Assembly: GCA_934309145.1 (NCBI GenBank)
Contig: CAKRCW010000008.1
Location: 1-64,000, forward strand
Direction of reading: 5' to 3'
DNA: 64,000 nucleotides
From: an uncultured Lachnospiraceae bacterium
Lineage (GTDB): Bacteria > Bacillota > Clostridia > Lachnospirales > Lachnospiraceae
Both the position numbers and the translations under genes were made by a program. The notes beneath the pieces were generated by a model, which made no database searches, had not been told where the DNA came from, and saw only the letters and a list, made by a program, of their open reading frames with translations. Numbering within the stretch: the first letter of the stretch is position 1; each line of letters opens with the position of its first letter. This document shows, one piece after another, positions 27,643 through 37,038 of the stretch.

Positions 27643-28830
27643 TTACAAGAAATTAATAAAAAATGTAATCACAAGACTATTTATAAAATCCGCAAACAAA
27701 CTTCCTATAAGTGGAATAAGAAGATAAGCTTTAACGGATGGTGCATAGCGGTCACACAAAGCCTGCATATTAGCCATAGCGTTAGGTGTCGCTCCCATGC
27801 CGAAGCCACATGTACCCGCTGCAAGAACTGCCGCATCATAATCCTTTCCCATTACCCTGAACACCACAAAATATGTGTAAAGCATAATCAGAATCAGCTG
27901 TGTTCCGAGCAGTATCATAAGCGGCAGAGCCAGAGATGCGAGCTGCCACAGCTTAAGTGTTATCATAGCTATACCCAAAAACAGTGACAGACATATTCCT
28001 CCAAGGTTGTTTATCTCACCCATGTAGATGTCAAACTTGCCTGAATATTCACCAATGTTACGGATTAATGCTGCAGCTATCATGGCTCCTATATATATCG
28101 GAAATGTCATACCCGTCTTAGTCAGCAAATCAGATATTATGGTTCCAATTCCAACTGCTAAAATAAGCTGAAAAACTGCTGCCGCATACATATTTGTATG
28201 TCTCTCATGCTTCTTCTCATCCTCAACCAAAAGACTGTCATCCTCAGGAACTACTGTATCAAGAAGATCTTTCTTCTCAATCAGTTTTTTTCCTATAGGT
28301 CCACCTACAAGACTTCCGGCTATAAGTCCAAATGTAGCTGCCGCAGTACATATTGTAGTTGCACCCTGTATATTAAAATCTTCAAGTACAGGTCCAAATG
28401 CACCGGCTGTTCCGTGGCCACCAACCATAGGAATAGAGCCTGTACAAAGTCCAACCAATGGTTCAAGTCCAAGCAGCTTAGATACACCTACTGCAAGAAA
28501 ATTCTGAGATATAATAAGAATTATTACAAGTCCCAAAAAAACTACTAATGACTTTCCTCCACTCTTTAGAACCTTTAAGTTCGCCTGAAATCCAACAGAG
28601 GTGAAGAAAAATACCATACAAACCTCTCTTAGAGTATCATCAAATGTAAATTCCGCTATCCCCGCACTGTAGCATACACAGGTCAGTATAGCAAATATCA
28701 ATCCTCCCACAACAGGTGCAGGAATACAAAACTTCTCTAAAAAGTATATCTTCTGTCGCAAAAATTGTCCAAGCATCAGCACTACAACTGAAACTGCCAA
28801 TGTCTGGTACATATCTATTTGTATTTCCAT
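27643..28830 (-). CDS. gltS: sodium/glutamate symporter
   Basis: 395 residues, close to the GltS length of about 400, with many hydrophobic helices in two inverted halves. Family landmarks: GGLIFAI near residue 40, PMVGGHGTAGAFGP near 132, and the GTCGFGMGATPNAMANM segment near 345. It imports glutamate with sodium. GAGG lies before the ATG. It starts 24 nt after a TAXI-type binding lipoprotein, which is unexpected for a GltS carrier, since the family needs no binding protein. Confidence 0.93.
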   Translation of the reverse strand: MEIQIDMYQTLAVSVVVLMLGQFLRQKIYFLEKFCIPAPVVGGLIFAILTCVCYSAGIAEFTFDDTLREVCMVFFFTSVGFQANLKVLKSGGKSLVVFLGLVIILIISQNFLAVGVSKLLGLEPLVGLCTGSIPMVGGHGTAGAFGPVLEDFNIQGATTICTAAATFGLIAGSLVGGPIGKKLIEKKDLLDTVVPEDDSLLVEDEKKHERHTNMYAAAVFQLILAVGIGTIISDLLTKTGMTFPIYIGAMIAAALIRNIGEYSGKFDIYMGEINNLGGICLSLFLGIAMITLKLWQLASLALPLMILLGTQLILIMLYTYFVVFRVMGKDYDAAVLAAGTCGFGMGATPNAMANMQALCDRYAPSVKAYLLIPLIGSLFADFINSLVITFFINFL

Positions 28831-28854
28831 CTTGTTCCTCTTTCAAACCATTTA

Positions 28855-29826
28855 TTATTCCGTATCAACAATTATGCCATGCTCCTTATAATAATCTGCC
28901 GCCCCAGAATGAAAAGGTATGGTTATTCCCTCTGTTGCACTCTGCTCATCAAGACAGATATTAATCGATGTGGCATATTGTATATCCTTATTGTGTTCAA
29001 ATAAAATTGATGTAAGCTTCTTTACTTTTTCATCAGACATCTTATCATCCACCAATAGGACTGCTCTTACTCCAAGTGTATTAACTGCCTCTGTCTGTCC
29101 TACATAAGTATTTGCAGGAATCGTATATTCCGTGTAAAACTCATATGCCGACTTAAGCTTATCCTTACACCTGTCATCTATTGAAAGAAGTTTTATATCA
29201 CATTCCTTAGCCAGTTCATCAATGACGTTAGTACTTATTCCCGCTGTACAAAAGAAGGCGTCTATCTCTCCCGCTTTAAGCTTGTCAGCAGCCGTTATAT
29301 AATCAAGATTAACTGTATCTACAAGAGGAGCAACAAGTCCGCTCATCTGCAATATCTGACTTGCATTTTTCTCTGTTCCGGATTCAGCCTCACCTACGCT
29401 TATTGTCTTTCCCTGCAAGTCATCCATGCTGTTAATACCCGAATCTGCCCTCACCACTATCTGACATGCCTCCGTATATAATCCCGCTACTGCTCTATAT
29501 CCTCTGTATGTCTCATCAGATGTATCGTCACCATAATATGCAAATTCAATCAAATCCATCTGTGCAACGCCCATGTCTATATATCCCTCTGATAACAGAC
29601 GTATATTAGCCATTGAACCAGCCGTTGCCTTTACCTCAAATTCAAATGCATCGTCCTTGGCAGACACAATCTGTGCGTATGCATTTGAAAATGCATAATA
29701 ACCGCCACCTATTCCGGCAGCTCCAAATCTTATCTCATCCCTCACACTGCCACAGCCTGATAACACGACTAAAGTCAAGCTCATAAGCAGGCAGGATATC
29801 CTCTTTAGTATTCTTTTCTTTTTCAA
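28855..29826 (-). CDS. TAXI-family solute-binding lipoprotein
   Basis: 323 residues with a lipoprotein signal ending in LSGC (Cys about residue 20), then the TAXI-type start IRFGAAGIGGGYYAFSNAYA. Later motifs include a GVAQMD segment and GKTISVGEAESGTE. TAXI proteins normally feed TRAP transporters with fused DctQM membrane parts; none is in the window. The Thermus TAXI protein of known structure binds glutamate or glutamine, matching the GltS neighbour. Start is TTG 29826 after GGAGG; the ATG at 29841 overlaps the ribosome site. Confidence 0.87.
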   Translation of the reverse strand: MKKKRILKRISCLLMSLTLVVLSGCGSVRDEIRFGAAGIGGGYYAFSNAYAQIVSAKDDAFEFEVKATAGSMANIRLLSEGYIDMGVAQMDLIEFAYYGDDTSDETYRGYRAVAGLYTEACQIVVRADSGINSMDDLQGKTISVGEAESGTEKNASQILQMSGLVAPLVDTVNLDYITAADKLKAGEIDAFFCTAGISTNVIDELAKECDIKLLSIDDRCKDKLKSAYEFYTEYTIPANTYVGQTEAVNTLGVRAVLLVDDKMSDEKVKKLTSILFEHNKDIQYATSINICLDEQSATEGITIPFHSGAADYYKEHGIIVDTE

Positions 29827-29884
29827 TATAAACCTCCACATGACAATATTATGTCCACTATATATACTTTTGCCGTGTAGCTTG

Positions 29885-30559
29885 TTATCTCAAAGCGCGA
29901 AGATACTTCTTTTGTTCATCAGTAATACGATAGCTCTCAACAGCCTTCTGTATTGTCTTTTTATGAACCCATTCCGGAAGTCTTTTCTCCTCTATATATG
30001 GGATAACAGCCTCCCACTGCTTAGCAAGTGCAGTTGCAAAGTACCACGCTATCATCATATTTACATAATATTCATCAGATATGACCTCCGATACAAGACG
30101 TGGATAGGAGATTTCAAAAGCATCATCAAGATAAATGCTCATAAGCGTCTCTATTCCATATCTTATTGTGTATGTATCATCTGATTTTATCCACGATATT
30201 ACATTATCAATAAGCTTTTCCTTATTCTTATAAAAGCATTGAGGCACAGGTAAATCACAGGTCGCCCAGTTATCTATATATGGCAGGAATCTCTCTATTT
30301 CAATAACACAGGTGTCATAGTCCTTTATGCCAGTTATAATCATCATATGGAGATTATTTTCCTCATAATAATAGTGCGGAAGCTCTCTTATAAATTTCTG
30401 CGCATCATCTGTCTTTGCATATTCTTTTGCAAATTTTCTGAGAATAGGAGTGCGGATTCCAATAACTCTGTCTTTTTCTATATTAGGTATAAGTCTGCTG
30501 TGGAAATCCCTGTAGGTGATATCCTGCATATCAAACAATGCGGCCTGGAGCTTAGTCAT
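29885..30559 (-). CDS. DNA alkylation repair protein (AlkD-like)
   Basis: 224 residues, all-helical HEAT-like repeats. The DNA alkylation repair family pattern is visible, including RIPTLRK-like VIGIRTPILRKFAKEY near residue 30 and the DNWATCDLPVPQ segment near 110. AlkD excises positively charged alkylated bases without base flipping; the closest homologues in Clostridia are often of unproven activity. GGAGGG precedes the ATG. It lies 58 nt upstream of the TAXI gene on the same strand, so co-transcription is possible but functional linkage unlikely. Confidence 0.87.
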   Translation of the reverse strand: MTKLQAALFDMQDITYRDFHSRLIPNIEKDRVIGIRTPILRKFAKEYAKTDDAQKFIRELPHYYYEENNLHMMIITGIKDYDTCVIEIERFLPYIDNWATCDLPVPQCFYKNKEKLIDNVISWIKSDDTYTIRYGIETLMSIYLDDAFEISYPRLVSEVISDEYYVNMMIAWYFATALAKQWEAVIPYIEEKRLPEWVHKKTIQKAVESYRITDEQKKYLRALR

Positions 30560-30582
30560 CTGTTTTTCCCTCCATCATATTC

Positions 30583-30768
30583 TCATATGCCTGTTTTACA
30601 AGTTTTTTCTATATTCTGTATTGTATCATAACCTATGGACCAAATATATTCAATAGCAGCCTTAAGTGCCCATGCACCTGCCTCATATTTATGTGGTGCA
30701 CTCTGGGCAGCATTTATGAATTTTCTAACGATTTCTCTTGACTGCTCATAACAATCCATAGATATCAT
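30583..30768 (-). CDS. possible small protein, unknown
   Basis: 61 codons of protein-like composition (SREIVRKFINAAQSAPHKYEAG) ending 23 nt before alkD. The frame upstream is closed by TAA two codons before the ATG, and no ribosome site is seen, so it could be a remnant or a leader. The C-terminus ends in a short Lys/Cys tail. A promoter-like TTGATT, 17 bp, TAGATT lies upstream. I do not recognise it. Confidence 0.4.
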   Translation of the reverse strand: MISMDCYEQSREIVRKFINAAQSAPHKYEAGAWALKAAIEYIWSIGYDTIQNIEKTCKTGI

Positions 30769-30886
30769 CAGTTAGCTGCACTGCCAAACCACACAAGGGT
30801 TGTGACAGAATAAACTCCTGCCCTACAGGATTTGCTATGATAAATCTAATGCATATCTTAATGTGAATCAATAGTTATATAAAAAC

Positions 30887-30926
30887 AGAGCTGATGCAAT
30901 AAGATTATTCATAATGCACCAGCTCT
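30887..30926. terminator. terminator after gatB
   Basis: AGAGCTG...TGCA stem with loop and U-rich flanks on both strands. It ends the aspS-gatCAB transcript (gatB stops at 30932) and isolates it from the alkD run. Confidence 0.8.
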
Positions 30927-30931
30927 ATTTT

Positions 30932-32368
30932 TTATCTTGCCAATATCTCCTTAAGGATTCTATTTACTTCTCCAGGATCTGCTTTTCCCTTCATAGCTTT
31001 CATAGTCTGTCCTACAAGGAATCCTATTGCTTTTTCCTTACCACTCTTGTAATCCTCTACGGATTTTGGATTGGCGGCTACTATCTCTTCAATCGTCTTT
31101 GTCAATGCACCCTCGTCATTAACTGTCTTGAGACCATTTTCTTCAACGTACTTGACAGGATCTATATCATCTGCAAATACCTTTTCAAATACTTCCTTAG
31201 CCACAGTTCCATTTATTACCTTGTCATCAACCATCTTGATTATAGCGGCAAGGTTCTTAGCTGAGAAGCTAAGCTCATCCGCATCCATTCCGGCTTCCTT
31301 CATAAGTCTCATAGTCTCAACCATAAGCCAGTTAGATACCTTCTTAGGTGCAGCACCAAGTGATATAGCCTCCTCGAATATATCTGCAAGCTTCTTAGAG
31401 TTAGTGATGATATCTATATCATAATCAGGGATGTCATACTCCTCTTTGTATCTGATACGTTTCTCATCTCTGAGCTCTGGCTGTCTATTTCTAATCTCTT
31501 CAAGCCACTCATCACTTATTATTATTGGAACAAGGTCAGGATCAGGGAAATATCTGTAATCCTGTGCATCCTCCTTAGAACGCATGGCATATGAATATTC
31601 CTTAGTATCATCCCATCGTCTTGTTTCCTGTATAACCTTCTCACCTGACTCTATTAAGTCTATCTGTCTCTCTCTCTCATTTTCTATCGCTCTGGCTATT
31701 GCCTTGAAGGAATTTAAATTCTTCATCTCTGTTCTTGTACCAAATTCCTCTGCACCGACCTCGCGAACTGAGAGATTCACATCAGCACGCATTGAGCCCT
31801 CATTTAACTTACAATCTGATGCTCCAAGGTACTGAATTATCAACCTTAATTTCTCCAAATAAGCTATAACTTCCTCAGCAGAACGCATATCTGGTTCTGA
31901 TACTATCTCTATAAGAGGAACTCCTGAACGATTATAGTCTACAAGTGAGCTGTCAGTATATGGATCGTGTACAAGCTTACCTGCATCCTCCTCCATATGA
32001 ATCTCATGTATTCTGACATATTTTTTCCTGCCATCTACCTCTATCTCAACCTTACCATCACGACATATAGGATAGTAGAGCTGTGATATCTGATAGTTCT
32101 GTGGATTGTCAGGATAGAAGTAGTTCTTTCTGTCAAACTTACAATTCTGTGTTATCTTGCAGTTAGTTGCAAGTCCAACAGCCATTGCCTTTTCAACTAC
32201 GCCCTTGTTTAATACTGGAAGTGAACCCGGCATACCTGTACATACAGGACATGTATGTGTGTTAGGAGCTCCACCAAACTCTGTAGAACAGCCACAGAAT
32301 ATCTTAGTTTTTGTTGCAAGCTCAACGTGAACCTCAAGTCCGATAACAGTTTCAAATGTTTTACTCAT
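30932..32368 (-). CDS. gatB: Asp-tRNA(Asn)/Glu-tRNA(Gln) amidotransferase subunit B
   Basis: 478 residues, normal for GatB. The N-terminal kinase-like core has GLEVHVEL, CPVCTGMPGSLP and FDRKNYFYPDNP; the C-terminal helical and YqeY-like tail, ending in LKEILAR, binds tRNA. It phosphorylates the mischarged Asp or Glu on tRNA so ammonia from GatA can amidate it. Last gene of aspS-gatC-gatA-gatB, two bases after gatA. It completes indirect synthesis of Asn-tRNA and/or Gln-tRNA. Confidence 0.97.
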   Translation of the reverse strand: MSKTFETVIGLEVHVELATKTKIFCGCSTEFGGAPNTHTCPVCTGMPGSLPVLNKGVVEKAMAVGLATNCKITQNCKFDRKNYFYPDNPQNYQISQLYYPICRDGKVEIEVDGRKKYVRIHEIHMEEDAGKLVHDPYTDSSLVDYNRSGVPLIEIVSEPDMRSAEEVIAYLEKLRLIIQYLGASDCKLNEGSMRADVNLSVREVGAEEFGTRTEMKNLNSFKAIARAIENERERQIDLIESGEKVIQETRRWDDTKEYSYAMRSKEDAQDYRYFPDPDLVPIIISDEWLEEIRNRQPELRDEKRIRYKEEYDIPDYDIDIITNSKKLADIFEEAISLGAAPKKVSNWLMVETMRLMKEAGMDADELSFSAKNLAAIIKMVDDKVINGTVAKEVFEKVFADDIDPVKYVEENGLKTVNDEGALTKTIEEIVAANPKSVEDYKSGKEKAIGFLVGQTMKAMKGKADPGEVNRILKEILAR

Positions 32369-32370
32369 TC

Positions 32371-33852
32371 TTAAAGTCCCCCTTCCACTGCTTCAAGTGC
32401 ATCCGGTCTCTTATAACTCTTTGTACACTCAAATGCATATGCTGCACGAATAATTGATTTCTCATCAAATGTCTGTCCAAGAAGCTGCAAGCCTATCGGA
32501 AGTCCATTCTTATCATATCCACAAGGAAGTGATATTCCTGGAAGTCCCGCAAGGTTTACTGATACTGTATATATATCACCAAGATACATCTTGATTGGAT
32601 CGCTTAATGACTCTCCAACCTTAAGTGCTGTTGTTGGAGCTACCGGTCCAAGTATTACGTCATATTTTGCAAATGCCTCATCAAAAGCCTTTTTAATTAA
32701 TGCCTTTGTCTTAAGTGCCTTTACATAATATGCATCATAGTATCCTGAGCTGAGTACAAATGAACCAAGCATTATTCTACGCTTTACCTCTGCACCAAAG
32801 CCCTCTGAACGTGTCTTTTTGTACATATTGTGCAAATCTGTATAGCTCTCTGTTCTGTATCCGTATTTAACACCATCAAATCTCTCAAGGTTAGATGAAG
32901 CCTCCGCTGAAGCAATTACATAGTAAGCCGGTATTGCATATTCAACCATTCCAAGGTCAAACTCCTCAACTATTGCTCCCTTCTCGCGAAGAGTATCTGC
33001 GGCAGCAAGTACATGCTGCTTAACCTCCTCGTCAATTCCCTCTGCGAAATAATCTCTAGGTATACCTATCTTCATTCCCTTAACGTCATCTACCAACGCA
33101 CTTGTGAAATCAGAAGCAGCATCCTTATATGATGTTGAGTCCTTATCATCATGCTTACAGATTACTTCAAGTATTGTGGCACAGTCTGTAACATCCTTGG
33201 CAAGTGGTCCTATCTGATCTAATGATGAACCATATGCGATAAGTCCATATCTCGATACTCTTCCGTACGTCGGCTTTATTCCTGTAACACCACAGAATGA
33301 TGCAGGCTGTCTTATAGAGCCACCTGTATCTGAGCCAAGTGCATAAGGAACCTCCTCAGCAGCAACTGCTGCCGCTGAACCACCTGATGAACCACCCGGA
33401 ACTCTGTCTGTATCCCACGGATTCTTGGTTATACCATAATAAGAGGTCTCTGTTGTACTTCCCATGGCAAACTCATCCATATTAGTCTTACCTATTATAA
33501 CTGCACCTGCTTCCTTAAGAAGCTTTACTGCCTCAGCAGTATATGTCGGTACAAAATTAGATAATATCTTAGATGAACATGTTGTAAGCATTCCGTCTAT
33601 ACACATATTATCCTTTATAGCTACAGGGACACCGGCAAGTGGTCCTGTGAGCTCTCCGGCATCAATCTTTGCCTGTATCTCATTTGCCTGTGCAATCGCA
33701 CCTTCACGATCAACTGTCACAAAACAATTATAAGTCTTGTCAAGCTTATCGATTTGGTCAAGGCAGGCATTGGTAGCATCAAGCACACTAATCTCTCCAG
33801 CCTTAATCTTCTTTCCCAGCTCAACCGCTGTCATTTTCAATATATCACTCAC
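32371..33852 (-). CDS. gatA: Asp-tRNA(Asn)/Glu-tRNA(Gln) amidotransferase subunit A
   Basis: 493 residues of the amidase-signature family. The catalytic Lys lies in VAIKDN (about residue 76), and the two Ser of the triad lie in the Gly/Ser-rich GGSSGGSAAAVAA and DTGGSIRQPA segments near 150-180. GatA releases ammonia from glutamine. GTG start at 33852, with a near-perfect AGGAGGTGA before it. Position between gatC and gatB matches the typical gatCAB order. Confidence 0.97.
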   Translation of the reverse strand: MSDILKMTAVELGKKIKAGEISVLDATNACLDQIDKLDKTYNCFVTVDREGAIAQANEIQAKIDAGELTGPLAGVPVAIKDNMCIDGMLTTCSSKILSNFVPTYTAEAVKLLKEAGAVIIGKTNMDEFAMGSTTETSYYGITKNPWDTDRVPGGSSGGSAAAVAAEEVPYALGSDTGGSIRQPASFCGVTGIKPTYGRVSRYGLIAYGSSLDQIGPLAKDVTDCATILEVICKHDDKDSTSYKDAASDFTSALVDDVKGMKIGIPRDYFAEGIDEEVKQHVLAAADTLREKGAIVEEFDLGMVEYAIPAYYVIASAEASSNLERFDGVKYGYRTESYTDLHNMYKKTRSEGFGAEVKRRIMLGSFVLSSGYYDAYYVKALKTKALIKKAFDEAFAKYDVILGPVAPTTALKVGESLSDPIKMYLGDIYTVSVNLAGLPGISLPCGYDKNGLPIGLQLLGQTFDEKSIIRAAYAFECTKSYKRPDALEAVEGGL

Positions 33853-33865
33853 GTAAGCTCACCTC

Positions 33866-34153
33866 CTAATCAAAGGTCTTTGGAACCTTGTAGCAGCCAT
33901 CCTTTTCTTCAGGTGCATTTGCCAAAAGGTTATATCTGTCACAGCCATTTGTAACCACATCCTCACGGAACACATTGCTTACCGGAAATGCATGGCTCAT
34001 GGCTTCTACATTATCTGTATCAAGTTCATTTAATTTGCCTACATAATCAAGCATGTTAGACATATCCTTCTTAGCCTGCTCCTTCTCACTGTCAGACAGC
34101 TCAAGCTTTGCAAGTATGCCAACATAATCTATCGTTTCGTCTGTGATTGTCAT
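33866..34153 (-). CDS. gatC: Asp-tRNA(Asn)/Glu-tRNA(Gln) amidotransferase subunit C
   Basis: 95 residues, the small GatC subunit that wraps GatA and stabilises the complex. Family features: the opening ITDETIDYVGILAKLELS, the NMLDYVGKLNELDT segment, and a C-terminal part that reaches GatB. GGAGG precedes the ATG. It lies 31 nt after aspS, linking AspRS and the amidotransferase. Confidence 0.95.
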   Translation of the reverse strand: MTITDETIDYVGILAKLELSDSEKEQAKKDMSNMLDYVGKLNELDTDNVEAMSHAFPVSNVFREDVVTNGCDRYNLLANAPEEKDGCYKVPKTFD

Positions 34154-34184
34154 ATTACTCCTCCTATCATGACTGCCAAACTAC

Positions 34185-35933
34185 TTACTGACGTACCTTG
34201 ATGTGAACCTCACGAAGCTGCTGCTCTGTTACCTCGTTTGGTGCACCACACATCAAATCCTGTGCTGTTCCACTCATAGGGAATGGGATAACCTCACGGA
34301 TATTCTCCTCATTGCGAAGCAACATAATCATACGGTCAACTCCAGGAGCCATACCAGCGTGTGGTGGTGCTCCGAACTGGAATGCACTGTACAATGCTCC
34401 GAATTTTGCCTCAAGTACTTCCTTATCATATCCTGCTATCTCAAATGCCTTCTCCATTATCTGCATATCATGGTTTCTGACTGCTCCTGATGAAAGCTCA
34501 ACACCATTACATACAATATCATACTGATATGCAAGTATATCAAGTGGATCCATTGTGTTAAGTGCCTCAAGACCACCCTGTGGCATTGAGAATGGATTAT
34601 GCGTAAAGCCTATCTTCTTCTCCTCAGTGTTGTACTCAAACATAGGGAAGTCATTTATATAACAGAAGCGATATGCATTTTTCTCAAGCAGGTCAAGACG
34701 ATTACCAAGCTCTGTACGAATCTGTCCCGCAAAGAGAGATGCCTGTTTCTCTGTATCTGCAATAAAGAATATTGTGTCAAGCTCCTTAAGGCCTGCTAAA
34801 TCCTTAAGCTCCTGCTTCATGTCATCTGGAATAAACTTATCGATTGGTCCCTTATAAGAACCATCCTCTAATACTTCAAGATATCCAAGTCCACCCATAC
34901 CTATTGACTGTGCAAACTTAAGCATCTTCTCATGCTGTCCCTTTGAAAGTTTCTTTGGCACTGCTATTGCACGAACTGTCTTGCCGTGGAATGGTGCAAA
35001 TGTACATCTCTGGAAGAACTCTGTCACATCAATAATACGAAGCGGATTACGAAGGTCAGGCTTATCTGTACCATATGTGAGCATTGCCTCCTTGTAGCTT
35101 ATAATTGGATATGGAGCCTCTGTTACTGCAAAGCCCTTCGGTGCAAACTCCTTAAATGCTGCTGTGAGAACTTCCTCTCCTACCTTGAATACATCCTCCT
35201 GTGTTGAAAAGCTCATCTCAAAATCAAGCTGATAGAACTCTCCCGGTGAACGGTCTGCCCTTGCATCCTCATCTCTGAAGCAAGGTGCTATCTGGAAATA
35301 TTTGTCAAAGCCTGATACCATAAGCAACTGCTTGTACTGCTGTGGTGCCTGTGGAAGGGCATAGAACTTACCCTTGTACTTTCTTGATGGAACGATGTAA
35401 TCTCTTGCTCCTTCCGGCGATGAAGCACAAAGTATAGGTGTCTGAATCTCAAGGAAGCCCATGTCTGTCATCTTCTGTCTGAGGAAGCTTATTACCTTGG
35501 AACGGAATATCATGTTATCCTTTACCTTACGGTTTCTTAAGTCTAAATATCTATACTTAAGACGTACATCCTCACGAACCTCCTTTGATGTTGTAACCTC
35601 AAATGGAAGCTGCTTGTATACCTTTCCTAATATATCTACCTCGTGTGCCTCAAGCTCTATAGTTCCTGTAGGAATCTTAGGATTGTATGTCTCCTCATCA
35701 CGATGCTGCACTAATCCTGATACGGAAATGCACTCCTCTCTTGTAATTCCGTCAAGTAAGCTTGTATCACGCATAACGACCTGCATAACACCATACATAT
35801 CTCTAAGATCAATAAATGATACACCGCCATGGTCTCGGATGTTCTCAACCCATCCTGCTATTCTTATTTCTTTGCCTACGAGCTCTTCACTGATGTGCTC
35901 CATAGTCATGTCTCTGTAAATGTTTGATTCCAC
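34185..35933 (-). CDS. aspS: aspartyl-tRNA synthetase
   Basis: 582 residues, bacterial type with the GAD insertion. N-terminal OB fold (AGWVENIRDHGGVSFIDLRD), class II motif 2 reading RDEDARADRSPGEFYQLD and motif 3 near GMAPGVDRMIMLL. Motif 2 carries one more residue than the Bacillus form (RADRQPEF). With gatCAB downstream it is probably non-discriminating, charging tRNA-Asp and tRNA-Asn. Start at GTG 35933 after AAGGAG; the frame is open further upstream but those codons lie before the ribosome site. Controlled by the T-box leader. Confidence 0.95.
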   Translation of the reverse strand: MESNIYRDMTMEHISEELVGKEIRIAGWVENIRDHGGVSFIDLRDMYGVMQVVMRDTSLLDGITREECISVSGLVQHRDEETYNPKIPTGTIELEAHEVDILGKVYKQLPFEVTTSKEVREDVRLKYRYLDLRNRKVKDNMIFRSKVISFLRQKMTDMGFLEIQTPILCASSPEGARDYIVPSRKYKGKFYALPQAPQQYKQLLMVSGFDKYFQIAPCFRDEDARADRSPGEFYQLDFEMSFSTQEDVFKVGEEVLTAAFKEFAPKGFAVTEAPYPIISYKEAMLTYGTDKPDLRNPLRIIDVTEFFQRCTFAPFHGKTVRAIAVPKKLSKGQHEKMLKFAQSIGMGGLGYLEVLEDGSYKGPIDKFIPDDMKQELKDLAGLKELDTIFFIADTEKQASLFAGQIRTELGNRLDLLEKNAYRFCYINDFPMFEYNTEEKKIGFTHNPFSMPQGGLEALNTMDPLDILAYQYDIVCNGVELSSGAVRNHDMQIMEKAFEIAGYDKEVLEAKFGALYSAFQFGAPPHAGMAPGVDRMIMLLRNEENIREVIPFPMSGTAQDLMCGAPNEVTEQQLREVHIKVRQ

Positions 35934-35989
35934 TATCTTTCTCTCCTTTTTTATATTCTTAATCACATGATTTCTACCTGATTTTAAAT

Positions 35990-36274
35990 AAAAAAATCCC
36001 GAGGCAAATCATGCCTCGGGACGAATGTCATAACAATTATACATCCGCGGTACCACCCGCATTGAAGCTTAAAAGAAGCTTCCTCTCTTATTCGTAACGT
36101 GAATTGCACGGATATATCTAGACCTCTTAGATAACATCATGTAGGCTTCAATATATCAGCTCCGGTAGTGTTATGCTCTGCATGGTGTCATGTTATGGCT
36201 CTCAGTCGGTGACCATATTCCCTGTCATGTCCTGTTGCAGGCACTCTCCATCAATGCCTTTCTTCTATAAATCT
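35990..36274 (-). ncRNA. T-box riboswitch leader of aspS-gatCAB
   Basis: The T-box core TGGTACCGCGG is at 36045-36055 (minus strand) and an intrinsic terminator (CCCGAGGCA stem, 35997-36021, then seven U) follows at once. Upstream lies a long stem I with AGGC/GCCT at its base, a GATG/CTGA kink-turn-like pair and an apical T-loop region. In the 3' side of the probable specifier bulge I read TAACACTA, giving AAC (Asn) followed by A as the likely specifier. Uncharged tRNA-Asn would then stabilise the antiterminator. The core assignment is firm, the specifier moderately so. Confidence 0.92.
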
Positions 36275-36280
36275 GAACAC

Positions 36281-36309
36281 ATTATATGATAATTATACAC
36301 AAATGTAAA
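36281..36309 (-). promoter_or_regulatory. promoter of the T-box leader
   Basis: Minus strand TTTACA, 17 bp, TATAAT, giving a transcript start near 36274 and a leader of about 340 nt before aspS. Confidence 0.75.
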
Positions 36310-36338
36310 GTGAATTTTCCTAGGATTGTTAAAGATTC

Positions 36339-36998
36339 CTATACTATTTTCCCATCTGCAATATGGATTATTCTGTCCGCAAATGAAGCAATATCCGAAT
36401 CATGTGTAACCATTATTATTGTTTTTCCACTCTCGTGAATACTCTTAAAAAGTTTCATAAGCCCAAGAGAATTTTCCTCATCCAGTGCACCTGTAGGTTC
36501 ATCTGCCAAAAGATATTCATTCTCAGAGACCAAGGCTCTTGCAATTGCAGTTCTCTGTTGTTCACCACCAGAAATCTGTCTAGGATACTTTTTTTGTAAA
36601 TCGGCAATAGAGAGTAATTTCATGGCAGCATCAATTTTCTCTCTTCTTTGTTTATAACCATCTCTTGCCGCTAACAAAGGAAGTTCTATATTTTCATAAA
36701 CCGTATATTGTTCTATTAACTCATAATTCTGAAATATGAATCCTATTTTCTTCTTTCTGATTTTATCAAGTGCAAAAGTTCCAACCTTGCTTACATCCTT
36801 TTCATCTATGATATATTTTCCAGAAGATAATCTATCCATACATCCAATAATATTTAAAAGTGTAGATTTACCAGAACCAGATTTGCCCATAATAGCCACA
36901 AATTCACCCTTGTTTATTTCTAAATCAATACCATTAAGAGCAATTGTTTCATAACCATCTCCCTTATATATCTTCTTGACATTTTGCAAGCTTATCAT
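36339..36998 (-). CDS. ABC transporter ATPase (MacB/LolD type)
   Basis: 219 residues. Walker A is GKSGSGKST, the signature is ISGGEQQRTAIARAL, Walker B is EYLLADEPTGALD, and the H loop VTHD is present. This ATPase subfamily pairs with FtsX-like permeases in mechanotransmission-type exporters rather than importers. It is the last gene of the leftward unit from 41432, and must serve the three permeases upstream. AGGAG precedes the ATG. Confidence 0.93.
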   Translation of the reverse strand: MISLQNVKKIYKGDGYETIALNGIDLEINKGEFVAIMGKSGSGKSTLLNIIGCMDRLSSGKYIIDEKDVSKVGTFALDKIRKKKIGFIFQNYELIEQYTVYENIELPLLAARDGYKQRREKIDAAMKLLSIADLQKKYPRQISGGEQQRTAIARALVSENEYLLADEPTGALDEENSLGLMKLFKSIHESGKTIIMVTHDSDIASFADRIIHIADGKIV

Positions 36999-37038
36999 AC
37001 ATTCTCCTCTTCAAATATGTTTTTATTTCACAAGTATA

